A DNA stretch of 64,000 nucleotides from Plectrocnemia conspersa (taxonomy: Eukaryota; Arthropoda; Insecta; Trichoptera; Polycentropodidae): contig VTFK01000296.1 in the NCBI GenBank assembly GCA_009617715.1, positions 124,001-188,000 on the forward strand, in the 5' to 3' direction. Both the position numbers and the translations under genes were made by a program. Each line of letters begins with the position of its first letter. Within the stretch, counting starts at the first letter, position 1. The notes below the pieces were generated by a model. It saw only the letters and a list, made by a program, of their open reading frames with translations. It searched no databases and had not been told where the DNA came from. Positions 44,960-57,053 of this stretch are shown here, piece by piece.

Positions 44960-45095
44960 AATTTTAGAAATTTCATTAGGTCAAGATGGGTTTGCTCCAT
45001 TCGCTTAGGTTTGGTTTGAGCTTAAACAGTAAATGAACATTTTACAACTGTTACGGTGAATGTGTATTTTCAGTGAAATTATGTTTTCCTATCTT
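44960..45095 (+). repeat. Composite repeat fragment
   Basis: It contains AATTTCATTAGGTCAAG, GGTTTGAGCTTAAACAGTAA, ATGAACATTTTACAACTG and GTGTATTTTCAGTGAAATTA, shared with 3650-3740 and 35340-35545. Confidence -1.
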
Positions 45096-47639
45096 ATATA
45101 TAATTTTAATTTCCCTAGCTAGATCAGTTAAAATGCATCAAACAATTTATTTATAATTTTAATATTCAGTATCAATGAAACTATTTATTCACTGCGATGA
45201 TGATCCACTACACGTATGAAACATTTTGGCCTTAACGTGTAATGTGTTGCCCTATAACTATTTTTAATTTAATATTTTTATGCCATATTTAATTATTTGG
45301 TTCATAATTCATATTTTGAGTAGCTACTTATTTATTATTAACGACGATTTTATAAAATTATCAAGTATTAATAAAAAAAATGTATCACAGTTTACCTTAA
45401 TGAAATAGTGCATATATTTATTTAATATTGTTTTAAAAGAAACTTTAAAATATTTAAATTATGTCAAAAAATTTAAATTTATACTGTAAAATTAATATTA
45501 GTTATTGTATATGTACACTGATTATTTAAAATTTATTACGTATCAAAGTATCATTAGTAGAATGTAGTAAAAACTGATAATTTTCATAGGAAAGTTACTA
45601 ACATTTCAACCATATCTAAAAAAGAGACCAAATTGGAAAAACCCTAATGATAAAACTGTAATTAGCGATATATTTATGTACATGTAAAAAAATCTTGCTG
45701 TGCGGTGTTTTCTGATTTTTTAAAAACAATTTAATATTGCCATATTTATTTTATGAAATTATACTGTGGGTTCGATATTTAATTAAATGATTTTCAGTTA
45801 AAATATAATTTTATTTGTTTAAGTTACAAATATATTTTACAACTTTGATTATTAACAGGAAAATGGCATACAGACTTCATTTGAAACTCAGTTGGAAAAT
45901 CCATTTTTCTGTAAAAATTCACAATGAATTTTTTGTGTATATTTCCTTTTAAATATTTTTTCTAAACTATATAATTATTTATTAAATATGTCACTGTTAT
46001 GATTAATACTACATACTATCAAAGTACATAGATGGCAAATAGCGATTAAACTTTTGATAACACAAGTGTCTGATTCAATAGTTAGTTTTTTCATGAAATA
46101 AATAAGAAGAATTGCGTAGTTTAGATTTCGTCATGTTTTACTATCAAATATTTGAAGTAGATATAATATTTTAAACGAAATATCATACCAAGCTTGCAAA
46201 ATAATTGCATCATTAGTTCTGAACTTATAATTTTTCAAGCAATTAGTAAATTAATATTAGTTTTATTAGCAAAGTAGCATTAGATTTAAAAAATATGATT
46301 TGACTGACAACAAGACTCTACAAATCAACTATAAATATGAACAATGAAACTTTATTTATAACGAATATAAGTAATCTACATGTAAGGTACAAGTTTATGA
46401 CTAAAACATTTTTACTTCTTCGACATGAATCAAAATATTAAAATATTTTTGAGAAGTGTCTAAAAATAATCCAATACAATTCGGAGTTTTATTCACTTTG
46501 GTGTCGTTAGAGATGTGCTCTTTTTTTCATGTCAAATTAATTGAGATTGTAGTTTCTTAAAGTTGTTTGTGTATTGCTATTTCAATTAATTTACTGTTAA
46601 CATGTTGTATAATAGAATTAGTAGAATATTGTTGGTTAAAATTATATAAACGAAGATATTACAATAAATGATCTTTCGTCTGAAGTCGAACAAGCTATTA
46701 GAAACAATTTTACCGTAGGTGATAGTGATGATGAATTTAACATTCCTCTATCCTTTTTGAAGAATAGCTACTGTAGAACAAAATTTGAAGAGTGTCTAGT
46801 ATATGTCTGTATTTAACAATTTACTTAACAAATTTGTAATCTAATTATTTGGCAATGAATAAAATAAGTATGCTCCATAAAAAAATAGTTTTTGCCAGAA
46901 ATTTTAATGATGGTTTTAAAATTTAAATAAAATATAAGTTAAAAGGTATATCAACATAGTGATTTGATATGAAGTTTATGATGCTTAATCTGCATTGCTA
47001 TAGTCTAAATCTATACGTCTGTTTTTAGAGATACTCAACAAAAAATTCTTGGCGTTTGTAAGGAACATAGACCGCAAACAATTTATACAATTCGAACCTT
47101 TACTACGTTGTTACAAACTATGGAAAGATACCTTCAATGATTATATTGTTTGAATGGAAATGTACTAGGAATCTATAGTTATCAAAGACACAACATAAAA
47201 AAAAATATTTGTGTGATAACATTAGGAATGTCATATTTTTTCTTAGCAAATCTTTGATATACAGTTGTTTACTGAGCTTTTTAAATAAAGTATAAAAATA
47301 TTTAATACTATGACCAAAAATTGTATAGTTAATCAGGTTGCAATTTATAGGTCAACTGTGCTATTTCAAATTAAAAAAAATTAAGTTGAGCTGAACAGCG
47401 ACGTGCTTACGACTTAATACGTACTATTACAATACGTGAAGACAAGAGGCTAAAAATAACAAGATTAATAAATTTATTTATAATAAATAAAAAATAAGTC
47501 TAAACTGATTCTGGTCAAAGCCAGGTAATTTATCTAGAGCTTATATAAAAATAAATAAATAATAAAATAGTTAAGATGTTGTTATGAATACATATGCGCC
47601 TATGACAATAAAAAAATAATGATATCACCACAGTATCAA
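45096..47639. other. Intergenic A+T-rich DNA, nothing seen
   Basis: No gene, RNA or repeat copy is supported in this stretch. Confidence -1.
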
Positions 47640-47850
47640 TAGGAAACTTACAATGTATATGTTACAGTGAATATGTATTATCTGTGGAGATATATTCCCA
47701 TTGGCGTTTTAGTGAAATCATATCCGAATACATTTTAAATGTGCAAGTGAAATTATATTGAAACTTTATTTGACAGTTGCAAAATGTCTGCGAAACGAAT
47801 TAAACATTATTATAATTGTTGAGGCTATGTTTGGGTTTGAACATAAATAG
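47640..47850 (+). repeat. Composite repeat fragment
   Basis: It contains GTGAATATGTATTATCTGTG, GTGAAATCATATCCGAATAC, GCAAAATGTCTGCGAAACG and GGCTATGTTTGGGTTTGAAC, the same order as in the 35340 and 3640-3860 copies. Confidence -1.
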
Positions 47851-49165
47851 ATTTAAGCAACAGATTTAACTGTGTTTACAAATAAAAAAATCGTAGCATC
47901 TGAATAGTTGTTTAATGTATAAGTTTTATTCTGTACTTAGCAATAAACAGAGGATGTTACATAATGGTTCAGCTGAAGATGTAGTATTGACAAAAATAAA
48001 AAAAACATGTATTAAAGATGAACATACATAAAAAAACATCCATCCAAAACAAGAAGAAGTAAACACTGTGTGGTAAACAGTCGGCTTTTGTTTTTTACAA
48101 CCGTTGTTTTAGAATTACCTTTATAGATAAAAATTAATGATTTTTTTACATTCAGAAGACTCGTACATTTTAAAATAACAAACATTGTTAATTTACTATT
48201 CCTGTTCAACTACTTTATGTATTTTAAAATAATATTATTAAATTTCTACATGAAAATTTTTTAGAGCAACACGTATATAATTAGACAGCGATATCAATTT
48301 TCTTGGTAATTCATAGCTCTGTGCTTTGAAGCAATCTTAGAATTGTTATTAGCCACAAAGATCAACATTGTAATATATATTTTATTATAACAGCAAATAA
48401 TATAATAAATTAATCCAGTTTCTCATCTGTCCGAATAAAATTATTCTTAAAAAAGTCTGGTTTCACGTACAATAATCATTACACTCGTTTAGAGGTCTTT
48501 ATTAAAATTCTTTCTATTATGTTAACATACAACAGTAACTAAATTTAGTTATTAATAAATAAATATACAATCCGAAATCGATATAAGATAGTTAGTTGAG
48601 GAGTATCGTAGAATCATAAAGATGTGATTAAAATTATAATTAACAATAAAAGTTAATTAGGTAAGAGAAAAATATAGTCATAAAGACAAATAATTATATT
48701 CATAGTCAAACATTTTTAAAAATAAAGAAATAATTAGTATTTATCAAATATTATAAGTCTACTATATTTCTTTATAAGCGGCTCTAAATTTATCACTTTT
48801 TAACACTAATATTTAAAAAAAAAAAATTTTAATCCAAATTATTTGATTGTTTGGAAATATAATATACCAAGTATTTTTTGTTTTTATTTCTAAATAAAAT
48901 ATATGAATTATACATATTTAAAAATATTATTTTTTCAGCCATACATATAAACTAAAAACTTTTCCAATTTAGAATATATAATTATAACGTACAAAACAAT
49001 ACTTTATTTAAATAAAACATGCAAAATCATACTTTATTTAAAATCGATCATAAAAATAAATAATGAAGAATATGATGAAGAAGAAAATATTGAAAGCTAT
49101 AAAAAAAGACTTTGCAGGAAAAGCTATAATATAAACTATAGCTGAATATAAATTATCATATACAT
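47851..49165. other. Intergenic A+T-rich DNA, nothing seen
   Basis: Low-complexity sequence only. The 65-residue minus frame at 48012-48209 shows no coding features. Confidence -1.
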
Positions 49166-49169
49166 ATAT

Positions 49170-49545
49170 ATAGTGGTGTAAATCAGGCAGTGGATTTGAA
49201 ATTACAAGTCTTGGAAGTCGGAGACTTTCTTTATCAGCCTCTCTCATTGACCTAATGTCACATATTTTATATTGTTGGATCGAGACAGCTCTGGCGAATC
49301 GCCGATGAGGATGTTTGTAAGCCAATTTCATCGCTTCTTAGACATCAACGAAATGTGTTTAAGCTAGATGCTCACTTTAGTGATCAGTAAGCATAGGGTA
49401 GAATAACAATTCGTGTATGGTAGAACGTTTTGTCAAGCGCGCATCCTTTCCAAACAAAGATTAGTTCTTTTAGTGATACTTATTAGGTGGTCCGTGAAAT
49501 ATTTCATATTTTTAACGGTTTCACTGGTTCTCTTTTCGTTTGTTC
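49170..49545 (+). repeat. Dispersed repeat family E, copy 2
   Basis: It aligns with the minus strand of 11060-11440, in the opposite orientation: GGATGTTTGTAAGCC, CATCGCTTCTTAGACATC, GTGATCAGTAAGC, AGAATAACAATTCG, CGCGCATCCTTTCCAAACAA and ACTTATTAGGTGGTCCGTGA. The minus-strand frame 49038-49331 is on the wrong strand for the shared frame and is not a gene. Confidence -1.
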
Positions 49546-51285
49546 AATACAGTTAATAAAATTATTTACATATTTTTATAAATAGTATAAGTGGTTAAAA
49601 TCCCCCAAAAAAATTTATAAGAATTTTCTCAAACTTAAAATAGCTCTTACCATATAAAAACGAGCTCTTTTATTGATAATTAATGTTTCAGCTTAAATAT
49701 TTTACATTTACATATTTTATATATGTGACAGAAAAATGCTTAAATAAAACCTTAGACGAAAATGTTGCTAAATTTAAATTCTTGCATAAATAAATAGTAT
49801 TCCCTATTTTTAAATCCATTCTAGTATAATTTTTCCGTAGATTCTGTCTTAAAAAAGGCAATATATCTATATTTTCAAGCTATATAACTTTTTAAAAAGA
49901 CATTCATATCTCAAAATACATTTTAATTTAGAGAGATCTTTCACATTTTCAGAAAGCTCTTTTGCTTAGTATGTAAAAAATGCGCTTTTTATTTTTAGAA
50001 AATTTGTATTTTACATAAATAAAAGAGCGGTTTTTTAATTTTATATTTATTTTAATTTAAAAATATGTATTAAACAAAAAAAAATATGTTTTTAGTATGA
50101 TTAAAAATGGAAATATTAGTCGTGATTTTTTTATTATTTTGACTCTATAATCTAAGCAGTTCTTCAATTAGATTAAACAAAAATTAAATTCTAGATGATG
50201 CACCTTAAAATCAGTATTATCTTAAAATTTTCATTATATTTCAAATGTAATGTATAATAATTCCTGTTCTTTAACTACATTTGTGTAGTATTCAAAACAT
50301 GTTAAGAAGAGCACGTGAAATTTTATTTGGCACGCAATACTTAACCTATTTTTAATTGTTTATTTATAAATATAATTTTTTATAACATCATACATTACTT
50401 CCGTTATTTACTTTTGGCGTTATCAATATCATATTTGATGTATGTACATTATTATCATGTCATAACTTACTCATATCAATCCTATAACATTCAATATTAT
50501 TATTATTATTATTATTAAAAACTTGTGCGTTACGCACACGTGCGTTAAAAAAATAAAATATTTAAATATTTCAAAATAAATTTAAATTATATATTATGTC
50601 CCATCAATCGTTTGTGTATCTTTAAAAAAATTGCATTTTAAAAGTATCTCCTTGAAGTTGTATTTAAAGGTAATTTTTATAATTATATTGTACATATATA
50701 GATATTTTTAGTTCTGGTTGTTATAAGAATGTATTATTAGTCGCGCTAAAAAAATATAGTGTGTGTATTCTGTTATGTTAAAGAATTAACGAACATTAAA
50801 AAAATTTGTAACATAGTTCAGTGTCATTCAAAAATTTATGTTCCTCATTTATAAATAATATAATGCAAATATAGATTGTTGTACTTATATAAAAAAAATC
50901 TAATAGTAATTTTAGCCATAGTTTTAATTTAAAATAAAATTAACGTTTTCCTTTTGGTGTTATTTATATAGTGCACTTTCCTGTAAAAGTTTTAGAAAAT
51001 GAAATGGTTTTTCTGATTTTTTTAAAAAAGGTCAATTTTGTCTATCCGATCCTAAAATTAAAACTTGAGAATGAACTATTTTGATGCAGTTATTTCACTA
51101 GATTTACTAACAAACTGCTTCATTAATTATATATTATATAACTAAGAAAAAGAAATATAAAAATATAATTAAAGATTTATATTTTAAAAATGTCATTATC
51201 TATTTAAAAAAAACCATATGATGATTTTTTTCATTATTATTTATTTATCAAATTAATATTTATATAAAGGTAACTAATACCTGAA
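49546..51285. other. Intergenic A+T-rich DNA with a (TTA)n run
   Basis: A (TTA)n/(ATT)n microsatellite lies at about 50497-50517. The rest is very A+T-rich and has no gene or RNA signal. Confidence -1.
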
Positions 51286-51595
51286 AAACCTGAGTTCAAA
51301 CCCCATATGAACTCTAGTTTTTCAATTTCTATCGTGTCTAAAAGATCAGATTTAGTGATTATTAAATAATTATAATTCTGATCGATTGTCACAGATTAGG
51401 TTTCTAAGATTTTCTTTATCTCACGGATCAAACTCGTGATGATTATTTAAAAGCGGTCTAAATTGTAATATAAAGTCGTAAAATAATTTAGATAGGGCGT
51501 GCATAGTATCATTTATAGACTTTCTTTATTGTGTTTACCCCGTTGTAACACATTGCACTAACGCCAGTTATGTTTCAACGGAAGATTTAAAGTTA
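51285..51595 (+). mobile_element. SINE family C, long-body copy
   Basis: The B-box-like CTGAGTTCAAACCCC lies at 51290-51304. Body blocks are TAATTATAATTCTGATCGAT, TTTCTTTATCTCACGGATC and ATTTATAGACTTTC. The 3' module is TTTACCCCGTTGTAACACAT, then CACTAACGCCAGTTATGTTT, then CAACGGAAGATTT. The body matches 59930-60210 and differs from the 39634 copy, so the family has at least two body types sharing one 3' module. Confidence -1.
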
Positions 51596-51639
51596 ATAAA
51601 TGAACACGGCTGGTTTTGGCAAGGTAGTTTTATATTATA

Positions 51640-51940
51640 GTAACTGCCATTAGTCCAATTTTATGGTTTCTGGGAAATCAGAAATAGCGATTATTATTTT
51701 ATAATTATTTTTTCGATCCTGTATCTCAAACTATGTTTTTCTAGATTTTCATATTCTCACGGATAAATATCGCAATATACATTTTGATATTTATATATTT
51801 TGATTGTAAGCAGTATTAATATTTTATAATTAATAATAAAAAAGTCACTTATTGCTTTTGTCTCACTACTTGATTTTGTTTACCCCATTGAAACACATTG
51901 GGCTATCGCCTATCATGTTGCAATGGAAGATCTTTAATAG
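51640..51940 (+). mobile_element. SINE family C, diverged copy in tandem with the previous one
   Basis: Body motifs TTTTTCTAGATTTTCATATT and CTCACGGATAAATATCG are followed by the 3' module GTTTACCCCATTGAAACACA, TTGGGCTATCGCCTATCATG, TTGCAATGGAAGATC. The tRNA-like head is not recognisable. The copy follows the previous SINE by under 50 bases, same strand. Confidence -1.
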
Positions 51941-52850
51941 ATGAAAAATATCTCAATCTATAAATAAAAATATTTTATAGATTTTTATTAATTAAAAGCC
52001 TGAATATTTAAGCTCAAAGAAGCTCTGAAAGCCAATTTAATGATATTTATATATTGATCTGCAAAATTTTTACTTTACATTTTATATTTTGATTCTTTTT
52101 TTTTCTTATTAAAAAAAATCAAGATGCTCATTTCTAATTTATAATATTCTAATTTATACTATTTTAATTTACAATATTCCAGAATCAGCACGGTATAATC
52201 ATATATTTGTTTGCTAGGCGTATTTTTTCATCTCCATAATTTAAATATGGAGATTGGTCCACAAACAGCAAAAATATTTCATTCTACTACGAAATATGAC
52301 TTTACTGGCGAATTTAGTAAAAATAACAAAATATTAATAAAAAGTCTAAGTATATTGAGAATTTTCCTTAATATAATATTTAATTTTTAGCGGTAATCTG
52401 ATTATTTAAAATCTGTCAGTAAATACGTCAAGGATAGATGTGTATATTTTATTAAGATTTTAAAGGGATTTTTAATCTAAAATATGTTTTAAAACCCATA
52501 ATGTGCTTGTACCTCGTATTTTTTTAATTTTCCCGAGAAATTTGTATACATGGTCTATTTTTAAATCACTCGCTTTTGTGTTAAAAATTTTATTAGAAAC
52601 AACTAATGTTTATTTCAATAAAATACACAAAAAAGCAATTATTGTATAACACGTTGAGTGAAGACTGTTGAAAATATATAAATATTTTTTCAGTTATGTA
52701 TTATATTACTAATTAAAAATATATAATTAATTAAACGCATACTATAACACCTAATTCAATTTTTCGGTATAAAAACTCGACACGTTCTATTTTCACCATG
52801 AAAGTACCACAATTACGAAAACACTTGTTTTCTCATTTCTTTTTAACCAT
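51941..52850. other. Intergenic A+T-rich DNA, nothing seen
   Basis: No feature supported. Confidence -1.
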
Positions 52851-52854
52851 TTGC

Positions 52855-53006
52855 GTGTGTGTGTCAATAAATGCGCGCACACATTGACACCCTTCTTAGG
52901 GGTTGAAGGGGTATAAAAATGGCTGGAGAATAGAAAACTTTACCATTTCCACACGGCTCTCCCTGCAGATACCACCAGGGAATACACATCGAAACCAGTC
53001 TTTAAG
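52855..53006 (+). promoter_or_regulatory. Candidate promoter and non-coding first exon of an unseen gene
   Basis: TATAAAAA at 52912-52919 lies in a G+C-richer stretch (CTTAGGGGTTGAAGGGG). A start near 52942 is expected, giving a short exon (CCACACGGCTCTCCCTGCAG and on) that ends at an AAG/GTAC donor after 53006. Upstream, GTGTCAAT and ATTGACAC (52861-52890) form an inverted pair. A TATA box with a short first exon is common in insect cuticle, hormone and other regulated genes. No second exon was found in the remaining 11 kb. Confidence -1.
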
Positions 53007-56000
53007 GTACAATTATTATTTATATTATCTATTACCATCAATAGAGCAATAATTCATTATAATTAGTATGACGCAAATTAAATTTAGTAGGTCATGGATA
53101 AAATTTATGTAGATGCAAAATAGGATAAATAACATTTTTTACCTTTCAATTTTGTTTTTGTAATTTTTACTTTGCCTGAAGTACGTTATCAGTGAATACT
53201 AAAGTCACATGAGATATCTTTTTATATCATAGTATTTTTTATTAATGAAAATATTTTTGCTACAGTTTTATGAATGAATTTTTTTATTTATTTATGAGAT
53301 ATTAAATTGTTTAAAAATATATTTGCATTATTTATAATGACGTTGTTTTAAGCACTATTACATTTAACATTTATTTATATGCTATTTAATTGTTTCAAAA
53401 AATATTTTTATAACATTAAATTATTCTTAACTTTTACGCATTGATTTTAATGGAATATTTATAAGTACTTTTTACAAAATAATTATAAAATTGTGATTAT
53501 ATTATAGTTGTGTAATATAAGTTTATATTTACTAAACAAATAATAAAACATAGATAATTTTTAACTTCTTGAAACCTAATCTAAATTCAATTTAAAGACA
53601 AATTTGATAAATCAACTTCAGAGAAACGAACGTAATGTATTATATAAGGCAAAGGTTATATTATATTATTTGTTAACTATCCATCACATACAATAATATA
53701 AAACAAAAACTATAGATTAGCTCTAAAATTTATCTCAATCTTCCAACCATGAATTGTTGTTTTCATCGGGATCATTCACATCGCCCTTATCTATATGACG
53801 ATATTATAAGCACAATAATAATGGGTGTGGTATGCCCATCCTTTCGATTAGTACGACCTCTCGTTTAGATGCTGCGTAATCAACAGAGGTACAGAATTCG
53901 CAATACATCTCCAGATGAGATCAAGTTTTTTTTGCATTGTTAAGCGCGTGTCAGAACAATTTAGCTATCTCAAGGATGCTCTAATCTATAATTATAGTTC
54001 CGCCATAATGTCGCCTAAAAATTGATAAAATTATTTTAGTTGTGGCGTGATTTTTGTTTAATAATATGGTGTAATTCTGATATTGTATGATTCACGGTGT
54101 AAATAAATTTTAGTTACATCGTAATCTTTAGTGACCTTTGTGACGCTACTGAAAAATTTTTTTGATGGAATATTTTCTTTATTATTTTATGATAAATAAT
54201 AAATTAAGTTGACTTGGACTATTTTTTAAATATGGTTCGGGGCATTGATGTTAGCTTCTATAGTTTATGGTTTTTAAAATAAACATTTAGAAGAACTTAT
54301 ATGGAAACTAAAATCAAATACTCATTTAAATGAACGCCAATTTTTTATTGCCAAGTTAGAAATTTTATTAATTGCTGCAGTCACTACAGTTTTAAGTAAG
54401 TAATTTTTTAATTGCTCTCTGATTAAATTAAAATGAAATTCCATTTGATCTAGATTCTATCAACGTTGAACCACGTAAAAAATATTCAAATCATATTGAT
54501 ACCATGTGCTTATACATCTTCTTGTATGGTAGCAACACACAAAAACAATCTTATCAATTCTGAATCAGTCATTGTATTGTTGCATCACACTGTGACGCAT
54601 ATTAAGGCCATGTGTGTCACAAAATTGCATATTTAGATGTTTCAATGTCACGGTAATGTTTATATTCATAAAAACAATCTTATCGCGGAAACGAAACAAC
54701 ATTTCTGCGACTATATCCAACGTTTCTGATATTGGCATATCTTACTTATTTTTACTCATTTTCCTATTCAAATGTCGAAGGAAAATCTTTCTATGTTGTC
54801 GCTTTTTCTCTACGATAATATAATCTTTAAATTAAAAAAAAAATTACCATCGTAAATTTTGCAGCCCAATTTTTTTTTAATAATATACTCAGGTATCAAC
54901 GGCTAAAGCATGAATGAAACTTGTATTTAAAAAATGACTGATTACCTAATATATCCGAAGAACTATATTATTATCTTAAAGCAAATCATCAATGAAAAAT
55001 CTCTTTCTCGAAATGCTTCTTTCTAGCCCTTACCAAAAATAAAAATAGAAACATTATAGCTTATTTTTAATATTTTGTCATAGCAAATTTTATTTTTACT
55101 CAAATTTATATTTTTCTAGTTTCATCCACATTTTTTTTTTAATTATTTTACTCAACCATTGTGTTAAAGCACATATATTTTTAAAAGCTCCACCAGCAAC
55201 ATAAAATTTTCCATAAAGTGTTATTAATATATAAATCACATTGAGAGGCAAGGCGAAATTGAAATTAAAGCCACAAAAAAAGGCTTGAAGTATTCTGAAA
55301 ATAAGCACATCCTTTGTGGATCTTAATTAATTAGTAGTATTGTAAAGTTTGCGCTGTGGTAATTCACATAAATTAAGTATATTCAGAGAACCTTAAGAGG
55401 CAAATAAATTATAGCTTCTTTTGAATCGAGAAATTAATTTCATCGAATTTGTATGTGTAAATATAGATTGTTTTGGAAGTAAAACATATTTGGGGAATAA
55501 TATTAAATAATATTTTTTACAATAAAAATAAGTTTTTAATGAGGCAGATAAACTTTGAGAACTATAGTTTATATTTTAAATAAAACAAATAAAATAATTT
55601 ATTTTACTCGATCATCGTATATTAGAGATTCTTTGCTCATCGACCAAAATACCGTTTCTTTATAATATGTCGCTGTATATTATAACATAAATACACATAT
55701 TTTTGAGAAGGGATATCTATGACTCTCATGAAGCGTTAAATTTATACAATTTATCCAAAAAATATGCGAAATGCTTCGGTACATCCATTTTTTATTATGG
55801 GCAACACAAGTCTGAATATATTCTCACATCAGTAATTCCAAAAAGTTTTAATCTTGGCCCATTAATGTTTTTTTCTGATTATTATGGCATTCATTTAAAA
55901 TAAAAAAATATCATTTAATGACATATTCTAAAACAGAAACACCATTTAAATTTGATTATATGGACTATGTGCTTTATCATATAAAAATAATCGATTTATG

Positions 56001-56750
56001 TGTTTTAAGATAATAAGAAAATATATGCAATAGAGCTTAAGGGTACTGTGTACATTGTATAATTCAAATTTTAGTTGATAAATAATGCAACTGACTCACT
56101 TGTAATATAAAAAATTAAAAATAGTTTTCTTAGATAAATAAAATCCATTTTAATTTGCCACACAATTCTTATAAAGTATGCTGGGATATAAATACATCGA
56201 GTTGCGTCGACGTGTAAACTTGAGTAAGCACTTATTTAAGTTCCTATTATGGAATAATTACAATCAGGAGATTCTCAAAGAATATTGTTTGAAGTACGCG
56301 TACAAGAAAAGGCGTATTATACAACTCCCCAATAATTCCATATATAATTTTCATAAATATATAGATTTTTTATATACTGTTTTTTTTTTTTTTTTGTGTG
56401 ATTGACTGTAGAGCTATTTTGCAATACATAATTAAATAAAAAACGCAGTCGAAGCATAATATGATACCAATAATTCAATATAATCTAAATATAGCGATCG
56501 GCTCGTTTTAACCCTCAGGAAGAATAATCTTTATCTAAATCGGTAATCTTTGAGTATCCACTATCCAAATTTAGAGTTAAGAAAGAGGACATGTATCATG
56601 ATCGGTTTATTAAAGCGTTTCTAAAACAATGCAAATGAGATAATAATCTATGTGTATCTTTCTTTCTGCATTCATTCGGTTAGATGTGATCTGATTATTA
56701 GTTACATTTGATTAATTAAGCTTTTATGATAATTTTTTGATATATTAATA
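53007..56750. other. A+T-rich DNA, possible intron of unseen gene
   Basis: Several 60-75 residue frames (54614-54823, 55096-55308, 55703-55903, 56178-56405) show no domain, signal peptide or splice context. A more balanced patch at 53740-53940 (GGTATGCCCATCCTTTCG) is unassigned. Confidence -1.
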
Positions 56751-57053
56751 ATTTGATATAAATGAACGTATGTAATATATTTATATATTCAGTTTTGAAA
56801 AAAAATTATGTAATTGACTTAATGTTTTCACACCGAATAAATTTTTAGAATGTTTTAAGATGATTAAATTTAATGATTGCTAATTTATTAACATTTGATA
56901 TAAATGAGCGTATGTAATATATTTATGTATTACATACACTATATATTTCGTTTTAAAAAAAAAGTTACATAATCGACTCAAATGTTTTCACAACGAATAA
57001 ATTTTTAGAAGGTTTTAAGATGATTAAATTTAATGATTGCTAATTTATTAACA
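56751..57053 (+). repeat. Tandem duplication, about 142-bp unit, two copies
   Basis: ATTTGATATAAATGAACGTA (56751) and ATTTGATATAAATGAGCGTA (56893) start two copies. Each contains ATGTTTTCACA(C/A)CGAATAA, TTTTTAGAA, GGTTTTAAGATGATTAAATT and TGATTGCTAATTTATTAAC. They have diverged by a few substitutions and a short insertion. Confidence -1.
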
